From positions 140,286 to 204,285 of the forward strand of contig JAHQJS010000008.1 in assembly GCA_019057385.1 (NCBI GenBank): a stretch of 64,000 bases of DNA, written 5' to 3'. A program made the position numbers and the translations under genes. The notes beneath the pieces are model-generated. The model searched no databases. It was not told the origin of the DNA and saw nothing but the letters and a program-made list of their open reading frames with translations. Below, one piece after another: positions 8,946 through 17,486 of this stretch (positions are counted from its first letter, which is position 1; each line of letters opens with the position of its first letter). The stretch is from Candidatus Borrarchaeum weybense (lineage in GTDB: Archaea > Asgardarchaeota > Sifarchaeia > Borrarchaeales > Borrarchaeaceae).

Positions 8946-9551
8946 CTATTTTAAAGTTCTCTTAACAACTTGACCTTTCGGCTTGGTTTCTTCAAAAACC
9001 TCTGCCTGAAATCTAGAAATCTCCACTTTTTCATCACAGATCCATTCATCTGGAGTTAATCCTGCCTTCACACAACATTGCGACAAAAATTGTTCCTCAT
9101 TCCATTCCCAGTCTACCGCAACTTGTGGTAGCAAAAGTCCTGAGAAAAAATCTTTTCTGACTATTAATCCATCTTTGCCGACTTCAATTTCGTTTGGATA
9201 GTCTTTTGGATCTTTTACTTCGATTTTTTCTGGAGGAGTTAGAACTGTGATTTCAATTAGAAGGTGATTCAGTTCTTTACGAGTTACTGGGGGAAATCGG
9301 GGGTCTCTAGTAGCAGCATTTATCGCTGAGCCTATTGTAGCCTTTATCAATGGAAAAACTGGCTCTGGATATCCTATACATCCCCTAAGATTGCCTTCTA
9401 AAGTATGAAGTGATGTAAAAACACCACATTTCCGGGTTAACTTCTCAGGTGCATCTATAGGAGGCTTAATTTCTTTACCAGTTTCAAGATATGATTCCAT
9501 AGATTTCCTAGCCAATTTTATGAGATATTCTCCATCTTGGAGCTCAAACAT
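8946..9551 (-). CDS. AMMECR1 family protein
   Basis: A 201-residue protein with the complete AMMECR1 signature: CGVFTSLHTLEGNLRGCIGY near residue 40 and LPQVAVDWEWNEEQFLSQCC near 135. The family is universal in archaea and eukaryotes; its biochemical role is unresolved, although radical-SAM and MEMO partners have been noted. The length is normal. An aaggtgag ribosome site precedes the start. It is followed after 8 bp by the glycosyltransferase gene on the same strand. Confidence 0.92.
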   Translation of the reverse strand: MFELQDGEYLIKLARKSMESYLETGKEIKPPIDAPEKLTRKCGVFTSLHTLEGNLRGCIGYPEPVFPLIKATIGSAINAATRDPRFPPVTRKELNHLLIEITVLTPPEKIEVKDPKDYPNEIEVGKDGLIVRKDFFSGLLLPQVAVDWEWNEEQFLSQCCVKAGLTPDEWICDEKVEISRFQAEVFEETKPKGQVVKRTLK

Positions 9552-9598
9552 TTCTAACTCACCTTCACCTTGCCTACATCTTTATGAAACCTTTTAGT

Positions 9599-10090
9599 TT
9601 AAATAGATGAGCCGATCTCTTCAATTATCTTCCTCATCGATTCGTAATGCTTTCCAATCCAATAAATCTTCCTGCACTGAATACATTGCCAAAATTGATC
9701 ATATCTTGTGAACGTTGAAGACGGGATTTTTGATCGAATACTTTCTTTTTCAACGGAGGTTATTTTACCATTACAGAGTGGACATCGTGAACTGGATGGA
9801 TCTATATCAAATTGTATATTAAAAGTCTTTGAAAGGAATGCTAATACTTCACTATTCGAACTTGCAGGAATCAATACCGAGTTTAATTCTTCTCTTATTG
9901 CCTGCTGATGTAATTTCTTATCTCTTGTAAGTAAGAATCTGTTTTCGCTGCGAGTTCTCTCTAGCAATTCTTCGTCAGACACAATTTTAAAATAGAGTGT
10001 ATCGAGTCCAACAAGTCTTAACCACCGTGCTAAACGTCCGAGCATTGAATCTACAACGAATTTAGGGGACGATTTTTCCAACTTTTGCAC
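9599..10090 (-). CDS. Mut7-C (DUF82) PIN-like RNase domain protein
   Basis: A 163-residue protein matching the Mut7-C family. The PIN-like half begins KFVVDSMLGRLARWLRLVG and includes ENRFLLTRDKKL. The C-terminal half is a zinc ribbon with CPLCNGK and CIQCRKIYW, and a GKHYESM motif. The family is thought to act on RNA; its substrates are unknown. The start overlaps the 3' end of the dihydroorotase gene by 29 bp, so the two are translationally linked. Confidence 0.9.
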   Translation of the reverse strand: MQKLEKSSPKFVVDSMLGRLARWLRLVGLDTLYFKIVSDEELLERTRSENRFLLTRDKKLHQQAIREELNSVLIPASSNSEVLAFLSKTFNIQFDIDPSSSRCPLCNGKITSVEKESIRSKIPSSTFTRYDQFWQCIQCRKIYWIGKHYESMRKIIEEIGSSI

Positions 10091-11390
10091 TCTCTTGTAT
10101 TTGCTTATCCTGCATGACTATTTGCCCATTTACTATTGTCATTGAGGGAATAGCACGGATCTCATGTCCCTTAAATGGAGAAAATTTCGCCTTAGAGTAA
10201 AAATCATCTGGATTTATTTTCTTTCTGATCTTTGTGTTTATTATGGTTAGATTTGCGATGTATCCCTCTTCAATTTTTCCGGTGTTACCAAGATTAAATA
10301 TCTGTGCAGGTCTTTCCGATGTGAGCATAACAAAGCGATCTAGTGAAAGACGGTCATTTAGTACTTCAGTCATCATTATTGGTACTAATGTTTCCACTCC
10401 TGGTATGCCTGAGGGTGCTTCTGAAAATGACTTAGACTTCTCGACAAGAGAATGAGGTGCATGATCACTCGCTAAAATATCGATTTCACCATTTTTTAGC
10501 CCTTCCCATAACCCATCCACCTCTGTTTGTGAACGGAGTGGAGGGAGCATTTTTCCCCAACTTTTCCATTTGAATATATCATCTTCAGAAAGCAATAAAT
10601 GATGTGGTAATACTTCGCAAGTAATATGTGGATTTAATCCCCGTTCTTCCTTAATTGTTTCTAAACTTTGTTTCGTAGTTATATGGCAAATATGCAATTT
10701 GTTTTTAGATACTAATGAGAGCTTGCAAAATCTTTTTATTGATTCTATTTCGGATTGTGTGTCGTGAGTTCTTAAAAAGTCACTAATCTGTTCTTTTTCA
10801 TCAATAAGAAGCGATATTTGCTTCTGATCCCCTTTGAATGTATCAGGATGAATGCATATAGGAAGATTATATGATGAAACCACTTTAAGAAATTCCAAGA
10901 GCACATTATCATCATTTAAATCTACTGAAGAAATAGGCATATGTGGATATATTTTAAATCCAACAGTCTTTTCCCTGACTAGATTTTCTATATCATCTAT
11001 TGATTCAGGTAGTCCTGAAAAAAATCCAACATTGGTAAAAATATTGTCTTTGGCCTGTTGTTTTTTCTCTTGTAATCGTATAGCATTGATTGTTGGTGGC
11101 TTAGTATTTGGCATATCTAGGACGGTGGTCACTCCGCCCATAGCCGCAGCTTTTGTACCTGTCAGAAAGGTTTCCTTATATGCTAATTGAAAATCTCTTA
11201 GATGAACATGGGCGTCAATAATACCTGGTATGACTAACTGACCATTTAGATTTAGAGTTGTGTCAGCTTGTGGGAGTTTTGGTTCTTTCCCTATCTTTGT
11301 TATTACGCCATCTTCAATTACAAGTCCACCGCTGAAAAAAGCATGGCGAGTAAAGATTTTTGCATTTGTGATTTTAAGAGAGGTCTGCAA
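10062..11390 (-). CDS. pyrC: Dihydroorotase (amidohydrolase family)
   Basis: Converts carbamoyl-aspartate to dihydroorotate in pyrimidine synthesis. The metal-binding DAHVHLRD motif lies near residue 60, a CHITTK motif in the middle and ASDHAPHS near residue 310. Length is about 442 residues, typical of class I dihydroorotases. The reading frame extends to a TTG at 11408, but the TTG at 11390 is preceded by ggaaagga at good spacing, so I use it. Other cyclic amidohydrolases (hydantoinase, allantoinase) are less likely given the HVHLRD motif. Confidence 0.85.
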   Translation of the reverse strand: MQTSLKITNAKIFTRHAFFSGGLVIEDGVITKIGKEPKLPQADTTLNLNGQLVIPGIIDAHVHLRDFQLAYKETFLTGTKAAAMGGVTTVLDMPNTKPPTINAIRLQEKKQQAKDNIFTNVGFFSGLPESIDDIENLVREKTVGFKIYPHMPISSVDLNDDNVLLEFLKVVSSYNLPICIHPDTFKGDQKQISLLIDEKEQISDFLRTHDTQSEIESIKRFCKLSLVSKNKLHICHITTKQSLETIKEERGLNPHITCEVLPHHLLLSEDDIFKWKSWGKMLPPLRSQTEVDGLWEGLKNGEIDILASDHAPHSLVEKSKSFSEAPSGIPGVETLVPIMMTEVLNDRLSLDRFVMLTSERPAQIFNLGNTGKIEEGYIANLTIINTKIRKKINPDDFYSKAKFSPFKGHEIRAIPSMTIVNGQIVMQDKQIQESAKVGKIVP

Positions 11391-11450
11391 ACAAGATCCT
11401 TTCCACAACTCTCTAAATATATAAGAAACGATTTGAACCTTTATCAGTCT

Positions 11451-12269
11451 TTAATCTGTTTGAAATTTATTAGCAACCAATTCAGTCATATCTGTTTTTG
11501 TTACAATCCCTATTAGGTCCTCAGATTCATCAAACACTGGTATCCCTTTTAATCCTTCGTTTAACATGAATTCTGCGGCTTCAGATACTGTTGCATCTGG
11601 TTTCAGAGAAGGAGGTGCCGTATTCATAACTTGATTCACTAAAAAATGGCGTATGCGTTCACTCTGGTGCTGTTTAGGGGTGGCTTCCCTGAACCTTGCT
11701 AAAGCCTTAGCAATTGAGTTATAATCAACAATTCCTACTAATTCACCTTCTTCAAAAACCGGCAGAGTACTAACTCTGTTCTCAAACATAATTTTACGTG
11801 CGTGAATTACCCTGTCTGTCGAATTTATATAATAGGGATTTTGAGTCATAATTTGACTAACTTGGATTGTATCAACTTTTGAGCAAAGTCGTACCATATC
11901 CATCTTTGTAATTATTCCAACAAGCTCTTCTGTCTCATCTGTTTTTATTGTCACGGCTAAAGAACCAATCTTTTCTTTTAACATTAGATTCGCGGCATCT
12001 TCAACATCAATATCCGATTCAGTTGTGATTAAATTTGTAGACATAGCACTGGAAATATGGAGTCCTGCTGGGCTTATTCTCTCGGTTTTGGTTGAACCTA
12101 GTCTATCCGCAATGTCTCTTATAGAGACAACTCCAACTAGTTTATCGTCATCAGTAACAATTATGTGCGCAATTCCATTCTTCTCCATCTTTTCTAAGGC
12201 CTCAGACAAGAGTTGATCTTTATCGATAGTATGCACGTTTTTATCTTTCAATATAGCTTCGATTTTCAT
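11451..12269 (-). CDS. Four-CBS-domain protein
   Basis: A 272-residue protein made almost wholly of four CBS repeats: residues about 5-60 (GVVSIRDIADRLG), 70-125 (GIITKMDMVRL), 135-190 (GIVDYNSIAKALARF) and 210-270 (GIVTKTDMTELV). Tandem CBS pairs bind adenosine nucleotides and act as energy sensors. No catalytic domain is attached, so it presumably regulates a partner that cannot be named here. The start has a clear gaggataaaccg ribosome site. Confidence 0.88.
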   Translation of the reverse strand: MKIEAILKDKNVHTIDKDQLLSEALEKMEKNGIAHIIVTDDDKLVGVVSIRDIADRLGSTKTERISPAGLHISSAMSTNLITTESDIDVEDAANLMLKEKIGSLAVTIKTDETEELVGIITKMDMVRLCSKVDTIQVSQIMTQNPYYINSTDRVIHARKIMFENRVSTLPVFEEGELVGIVDYNSIAKALARFREATPKQHQSERIRHFLVNQVMNTAPPSLKPDATVSEAAEFMLNEGLKGIPVFDESEDLIGIVTKTDMTELVANKFQTD

Positions 12270-12346
12270 CGGTTTATCCTCCAGAATATCATATTGTATT
12301 TCGTTTGATGGGTATTAAACATTCATACAGTAACAAATTCTGTATC

Positions 12347-12588
12347 GTGAACTACCATCCAACAAGTTGAATGGCTTCCTGAATCATTCATCTCCCAGCG
12401 GAGCATGTCAAACAGGCTCAACGGGCAGTTCCTGCCCTGAACTTGATGTTAATTTGAGAACTGGCGAGTGTGACCTCAGCTCAATTCTACTTACTCTCTA
12501 GGTGCACATACCTATTTAAAGATTGTAGACTGTTGTAAAAGTGAAAACACGCACTTCATCCCCCAACTAGTTGGGGGGGGTCTTCTTG
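12347..12588 (-). mobile_element. ORF-less IS605-type element (family A)
   Basis: About 242 bp without a plausible gene in a 421-bp intergenic stretch. Read on the minus strand, it opens with a left-end hairpin (CCCCCAAC...GTTGGGGG, followed by GATGAA) and closes with a right-end hairpin and GGTAGTTCAC. The same left end and interior (AAGTAGAATTGAGCTGAGGT) recur at the right edge of the window from 63880. The right half recurs at 26592-26682. It is a miniature derivative of a TnpB-type transposon. Confidence 0.75.
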
Positions 12589-12690
12589 TGAGACACTCAT
12601 ACAAACATAACTAGTATCTCATCAAAATCTTTTAGAGGTTGTTTCTTAACTGTTTATGAAATTTATCTAAAAAACTATCTTTGTGATTTA

Positions 12691-13830
12691 ATGAACTTTG
12701 ATGTTGTTATTGTGAGATATTCTGGAGAAATTGGAATTAAAGGAAAACAAACTAGAAAATGGATGGAAAAAATACTTACAGATAACATCAGAATAAAACT
12801 TGAAAAAGAAGAACTTGACGTAAAAGAAATCATTCGCAAATATGGTAGGATCTACATATATGGTAAAAACCCAAAAGCGATAAGCAAAACTGTTTCGAAC
12901 GTGTTTGGAGTTGTTTCGACAAGCCCAGCAATAATAGTTGACTCAGATGTAGATGAGATCTGTAAAACTTCCAGAAAGGTCGCAGAAGAAATCTTAGATG
13001 CAGGCGATTCTTTTAGAATTACTACTAGGCGAGTTGGTACACATCCCTTTACTTCAGAGGATATCTCTATCAAGGCTGGCGCGGCAGTACTCGATCAAAT
13101 GTCTGGAAAGGGAGTTTCTGTAAATTTAAATACCCCCGACAAGCAAATTTTTATTGAAATTAGACATGAAATGGCATACCTATTTCATGAAGTAATAAGT
13201 GCAGTAGGAGGTATGCCTACTGGCACTCAGGGAAAAATTGCGATTATAATCTCGTGTGATGAGTTAGGCTGGATTGCAGCCTTCTTAATAATGAAAAGAG
13301 GCTGTGAGCCTGTTCCTATAATCTTTAATATCCATAATTCGCTGAATAGCAGTAATCTTCCCGAAAAAATTCCTTATTTATCAGCGCTAAAAACATTTAT
13401 TCCCTCTGAATTTTCAGTATTTTTAGTTCCTTTTACAGCAATCCTCGAAGAATTGAAGCAATTGATTCCCAAGGAATCATTATACCTTTTTTGCAGGAAA
13501 TTACAATTACAAATTGCAGAGCATTTATGTAAACAATTTGACATGAAAGGCATAGTGACAGGTGATCTGTTAGATTGCCCAGAAAAATCTAAAATCTATA
13601 ATTTGGTTGATACCAGCGTAAAACTGCCCATATATCGACCCTTAATTTCTCTTGATGCAGAAAAATTAACTAAATACAAAAACCTTTTAGGCATCAGTGG
13701 CAATGTTTCTTGCCCTTCTTTATGCAAAGATACTACTATAAGTCTCGCGAAAATTAATCAAACTAGAAAAATAACCTTTGAGAAAAGAGTTAATAGTATT
13801 ATTGAAGAAATGGATATAATACACATTTAA
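12691..13830 (+). CDS. ThiI-like THUMP protein with degenerate PP-loop
   Basis: A 379-residue protein starting VVIVRYSGEIGIKGKQTRKW, the ThiI N-terminal ferredoxin-like region, followed by a THUMP domain (about residues 60-165). Typical ThiI then has an ATP-pyrophosphatase domain with SGGxDSP. Here the equivalent position reads IIISCDELGWIAAFLIMKRG, so the PP-loop is absent although the following helix and later Rossmann elements (GIVTGDLLD, RPLISLDAEKL) are kept. ThiI makes 4-thiouridine in tRNA or supplies thiazole sulfur; this copy is probably not adenylating. It may be an RNA-binding pseudoenzyme. Confidence 0.75.
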   Translation: MNFDVVIVRYSGEIGIKGKQTRKWMEKILTDNIRIKLEKEELDVKEIIRKYGRIYIYGKNPKAISKTVSNVFGVVSTSPAIIVDSDVDEICKTSRKVAEEILDAGDSFRITTRRVGTHPFTSEDISIKAGAAVLDQMSGKGVSVNLNTPDKQIFIEIRHEMAYLFHEVISAVGGMPTGTQGKIAIIISCDELGWIAAFLIMKRGCEPVPIIFNIHNSLNSSNLPEKIPYLSALKTFIPSEFSVFLVPFTAILEELKQLIPKESLYLFCRKLQLQIAEHLCKQFDMKGIVTGDLLDCPEKSKIYNLVDTSVKLPIYRPLISLDAEKLTKYKNLLGISGNVSCPSLCKDTTISLAKINQTRKITFEKRVNSIIEEMDIIHI

Positions 13831-13871
13831 CGTAGACGGCGGGAAGTCCCTTCCGAGAGAGAGAAGGTAGT

Positions 13872-13987
13872 CACAAATTCACAAAGTCTGCTTCAAATTT
13901 ACCCCTTGCCAACTATTGAACTGATAGGATGAAAAAAGGATGTAATGAGGCAATTCCCCATTGGAGTATAAAGCACTGAATTTGTGA
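13872..13987. repeat. Inverted repeat pair, small unknown element
   Basis: TCACAAATTCA (13872-13882) and its exact complement TGAATTTGTGA (13977-13987) flank about 94 bp with no gene. Just upstream, GGCGGGAAGTCCC (about 13838-13850) resembles the left end of the TnpB-type elements at 30.4 and 45.4 kb, so this may be decayed element debris. Confidence 0.4.
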
Positions 13988-14005
13988 ATTATAAGCACAT
14001 GGAGT

Positions 14006-14494
14006 TCAGAGTATATATGTTCCGCTAAATACCTGCGTATTTTGAGTGTCATAGAGAGTTATTGTAACAGGTTGGTTTGCTGCAAAAACATTATCAGTTA
14101 TAGTCACATCGATAGTTAAGGAGTCTCCTACCGGAACGACGAAATCCTGATCAGTTGAAGCATCGTAATATATTGTCCCTGTGGAAGTTTCTCTAACAGT
14201 ACTTAGAGTCCGCTCACTTCCATCATATTCTATGATGGAAGTATCTACATCAATTGTTACTGATTGCCCACCTGTATTCCGTATAGTGAAGAATATTGTA
14301 TCACCATCTAACATTGTGACATCAAGAACCTCTACCTTTGCTTGGGTAACACTACCGAGTATCCCTTGCGTGTATGCAAACACAGTAACACTTGCAGCTA
14401 CGGCAATAGCTATAAGTAGGATGACTGCAATTACTGGGGAGACAGCTTTTTTCGATTTTATAATAGCTTTTAATTTGTTGGAGTAGCTATTCAT
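14006..14494 (-). CDS. Archaeal type IV pilin
   Basis: A 162-residue pilin. N-terminus IKSKKAVSPVIAVILLIAIA is a textbook archaeal prepilin signal; cleavage is expected after K-K-A, followed by a long hydrophobic helix ending FAYTQGILG. The ectodomain is small and beta-rich with FTIRNTGGQSVTIDV. It is transcribed away from a second pilin at 15.3 kb, with which it shares a nearly identical N-terminal helix; 54 bp (14354-14407) are identical at the DNA level. It stands apart from the assembly operon at 1-7.7 kb. Confidence 0.9.
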   Translation of the reverse strand: MNSYSNKLKAIIKSKKAVSPVIAVILLIAIAVAASVTVFAYTQGILGSVTQAKVEVLDVTMLDGDTIFFTIRNTGGQSVTIDVDTSIIEYDGSERTLSTVRETSTGTIYYDASTDQDFVVPVGDSLTIDVTITDNVFAANQPVTITLYDTQNTQVFSGTYIL

Positions 14495-14616
14495 AGTACC
14501 ATCACGTTATTATTTTATTCACAATCCTCTTTATTATTTTTGTTCTTTATACTTTGGAGAATAGATGCCTAAAAACTAGTTCAGTCTTATATAAGTCTTC
14601 GATGTACATTTTACTT

Positions 14617-14780
14617 GTAGCCAAGCGAGAAGTCTCCCCGGTTCACGGGGGAGATGAACCGCAGTAATTCCAGACTGGCTATAGAGCAGGGATGTCACCT
14701 TGAGTAATTGATTATATACGGGGCATAGGGAATTGACGCCTGTGGACCTGAGACCTCTGTAACCCATAATAGGGATACTC
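14617..14780 (+). mobile_element. TnpB-type element fragment (family C)
   Basis: Begins with a left-end-like hairpin (AAGTCTCCCCGG...GGGGGAGATGAA) and contains the family C core ACGCCTGTGGA...GAGACCTCTGTAACCC, which is shared with 16369-16563, 21845-22040 and 55628-55827. The right end appears decayed (GGGATACTCGTAAATC). No ORF. Confidence 0.6.
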
Positions 14781-15239
14781 GTAAATCAGTTTTTAAAAAA
14801 GATACACTTTGATGAAAAGGTTAATCACTTCATTGAAAGAGTAAAGCGAAAAATAATATGATGAATGCAGAATAAATGAATTTATGAACCCGTAAGACTA
14901 TTTGTAAAAACTGCAGGACACGCCGATATCGGTCTTGTGCCAATTTAATCTCTAAGTCTTGAAAAGCTTAAGTTTATCTGATAATGCCAAATTACTTTTC
15001 ATCCTTTTTTCCAAAAGATTTGCGATTCTTCTAGTATATTGCTGATCAAAAGTGCACTTATTTTATAAGACTTTTTAGATTTGACTCTATCCTTCGTGAA
15101 AATCTTCGTAAGGCATCGAATTTTTCATAACATTTTAGTCAATTTACCAAAAAAAATATAATTAAGCTTTGAAGTGATTATTATTGAGGAGTTTGATAAA
15201 CGAAAAATTGCTATCTGTAAAGTAGATAGACTCTTAATT

Positions 15240-15263
15240 CTCTTATGTCATAAGACATAAGAG
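15240..15263 (+). promoter_or_regulatory. Perfect hairpin/dyad upstream of pilin
   Basis: CTCTTATGTC-ATAA-GACATAAGAG: ten-base arms around a four-base loop, 57 bp before the chosen start of the pilin. It could be an operator or an mRNA 5'-leader hairpin; an A-run follows. Confidence 0.55.
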
Positions 15264-15319
15264 AGTTGGATCAAAAAAAAAAACACAAACAACTCATAAC
15301 CGAAAAAGGTGGAGATTTA

Positions 15320-15904
15320 TTGAGAAAGACTCTTCTCAAGATGAAAAGGATGATGAAATCTAGGAAAGCAGTATCTCCAGTGATTGCAGTGATCTTGTTA
15401 ATTGCCATTGCCGTAGCTGCAAGTGTTACTGTGTTTGCATACACGCAAGGGATACTCGGTGGTGTTACCCAAGCAAATATAAGAATGTCAGGTGCTACAG
15501 CCACCAACCAAGCTTCTGACGTTGAAACTGCCACTGGCACGGGTAATGACAGTGGTGGTGACGGCAACCCTGAGCACGTTTTGATTTTCACTATTCAAAA
15601 CACTGGCGGCCAAGAGGCAACTGTTGATTATATGGAAGTGCAAGACGATGATGAGACTTGGGATTCGACCACAACCGACAGCACAGGCTGGATTGCGATT
15701 TATAATGCAGGAACAGGAGAACTTATCAAGTCTGGGAGTGCATCTAGCTTTTCCCTTACTGTAGGCGCTGGAGAAAGCGTCCAATTAAGATGTATTCTTG
15801 ATGGCGATCCTGGTAGTGGCGACGACAATCTTAGCGCGCCAATTTCAGTTACAATTAACACTGAAGCAGGCGACTCAGTTAGCGCATCATTTAATGTTCC
15901 ATAA
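15320..15904 (+). CDS. Archaeal type IV pilin
   Basis: Pilin with N-terminus MKRMMKSRKAVSPVIAVILL, then a hydrophobic helix ending FAYTQGILGGVTQAN and a beta-type ectodomain (GHVLIFTIQNTGG-like segment, then VGAGESVQLRCILDGD). The frame is open to 15266, but a TTG at 15320 follows aggtggag at five bases and gives a normal leader. It is divergent from and paralogous to the pilin at 14.0-14.5 kb, with an N-terminal helix almost identical to it but a different ectodomain. It could be a major structural subunit, used with the assembly machinery of the first operon. Confidence 0.88.
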   Translation: MRKTLLKMKRMMKSRKAVSPVIAVILLIAIAVAASVTVFAYTQGILGGVTQANIRMSGATATNQASDVETATGTGNDSGGDGNPEHVLIFTIQNTGGQEATVDYMEVQDDDETWDSTTTDSTGWIAIYNAGTGELIKSGSASSFSLTVGAGESVQLRCILDGDPGSGDDNLSAPISVTINTEAGDSVSASFNVP

Positions 15905-16076
15905 GAACTCGTAACCTAGCGCCACTCTATCTTTTTATTTTTTTTATTCTTTCAATACTAAGAAACTGAAACTATTTTGGGGGATCCATTTCTCCAAACC
16001 GAACTGGGCCACTAGTTCTGGGTATTTATAATGGAAATGGGAATATGAAGGAAATCAAAACATTAAATACAGCCTC

Positions 16077-16368
16077 GTGAACTACTACTCACTAAAGCAG
16101 GTTGCTTCTGCCCTCATCGACCGTTCTTTCAACACGGTTAAACACAAGTAATCAGTTTATCGACAGTTCGGGGTGTCTAAGGATGTCCTCGTCCCTTTAC
16201 TAACGAGACACTTGAATATCCTTTCCCACAGGGACGTTATCGTTTGTGATCCTACCAGAGGTAGTGTATCCCTACGTTCCCTTCGATATCCATCAGTATA
16301 GTCAAAAGAAACTGCGAAAGTGAAAAAAACAACGCAATTCATCCCCTCCCCAACCAGTTGTCTGTAAA
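16077..16368 (-). mobile_element. TnpB-type element relic (family D)
   Basis: Right-end signature GTGAACTACTACTCACTAAAG at the left edge and left-end-like CGCAATTCATCCCC at the right edge, so the element reads on the minus strand. The interior TGTGATCCTACCAGAGGT followed by GTATCCCT is also found at 22041-22343, and in complement in the 45.4-kb element. No intact ORF. Confidence 0.6.
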
Positions 16369-16563
16369 GTGAGCTACCTCATGCTGAAGCTATGAGTCTT
16401 CTTGCTTCAATCACCAGACTCGATCTCCTTGCGGGTTACGGAGGTCTCGATGTCCACAGGGGTGAATTCCCTACGCATCATAGGTACTCATAGTCTCACT
16501 AAAAAACTATATATAACCAACGCCATTCATCACCACGCTAAAGTGTTGGTGCGTTCTTGCTTA
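16369..16563 (-). mobile_element. TnpB-type element, ORF-less (family C)
   Basis: Directly abuts the family D relic. It has right end GTGAGCTACCTC, core GGGTTACGGAGGTCTCGATG with CACAGG, and left end ATTCATCACCACGC...GCGTTCTTGCTT. About 195 bp, same plan as 21845-22040 and 55628-55827. Confidence 0.65.
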
Positions 16564-16618
16564 GCTACCCGTAAGATATTACTTAAATCTTGGATACAAT
16601 AAAAGTGGGTGTGTAAAG

Positions 16619-17405
16619 ATGATTGACAAGGAGAGCGTGAGGAAAGTCTGCCTACCCGACGGAGAGGCCTGCTTCAAGTATCTATGTGAAGTTAGGTCCG
16701 GAAGCAAGTCTGGAGGCGGCGTTACGTGCCTGCACTGTGGGAGCAAGGAGACGATAAAAAAAGGAAAAGAGGCCAAAAGGGGCTCAGTAATATTATTACA
16801 ACGGATGCGAGACTATCTTCAACAACTTGACAGGAATGGTGTTCGAACATCGCCACTCCCCCTGAAGAGATTTTTTACATCATCACGGAGATGGCGGCAA
16901 AGACCACGGCACAGATAGCCAGGTAATTGTATAGAGATTATTATTCTGTCCTCGACTTCGTTCACAAAGTTCAGGGTTTGGCTTCTAAACCGGTCGAGGA
17001 TGTTACACTTGAGGGCATACGTGAAATTGACGAGATATACGTTATGGCTGGAGAGAAGAGGAGAAAACAGAAGAACACCAGAGAACGAGGTAAGGCTTCC
17101 TGTGCTTCGGAATCTGACGAAGAAAAACGTTCAAAAGAAATTGAGAAGGTTATGAACAGGATTGTGGTACTTAATACTAATAACTACAGGACCTATAAAG
17201 GGATGATTAACAAAAAACAGCATCATAGTCACAAGGTGGTCAACCACTCTGAAGTACCCTAAAGGCGATGTTCACGTGAATACTTGCGAGAACAGGCACA
17301 GTTTTTTTGAGGAGTTGGCTCTTAAAGTTCAGAGGCGTCTTCAAATGCTACCTTCAGGGTTGCCTCGAACTTCTTGCCCTCACCCTTTACAGGAAAGAAT
17401 GGTTT
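16619..17405 (+). pseudogene. IS1595/ISXO2-type transposase, multiply frameshifted
   Basis: Fragments of one transposase occur in order across different frames: an N-terminal zinc-ribbon part with CLHCGSKETIKKGK; then FNNLTGMVFEHRHSP in another frame; then EEIFYIITEMAAKTTAQIAR ending at a TAA; then DYYSVLDFVHKVQGL with EIDEIYVMAGEKRRK, the first DDE-like strand; and finally HVNTCENRHSFF near 17272-17310 in another frame, followed by RRLQMLPSG. This is the order of the DDE_Tnp_IS1595 family (zinc ribbon, then integrase core, then ENRHS-type motif). At least three frame disruptions and an internal stop make it non-functional. Confidence 0.85.
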
Positions 17406-17486
17406 AATTAAGATCATAAGTAATAATTAATAGACATGAACATATTAAGATGATAGATATATAAGAAGGTATGTCGAGTCAATATT

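Larger units (their letters stand above)
14495..15319. other. Intergenic region between divergent pilins
   Basis: About 825 bp without a convincing gene. It holds an IS-like fragment (14617-14780), AT-rich promoter sequence for both pilins and, at its right edge, a perfect hairpin just before the second pilin. The stretch from about 14790 to 15230 shows nothing I can name. Confidence 0.6.

Noticed and set aside
16927..17262. A 111-codon frame that could be taken as an independent gene
   Set aside because: It is the middle part of the frameshifted IS1595-type transposase, in continuity with fragments before and after it.
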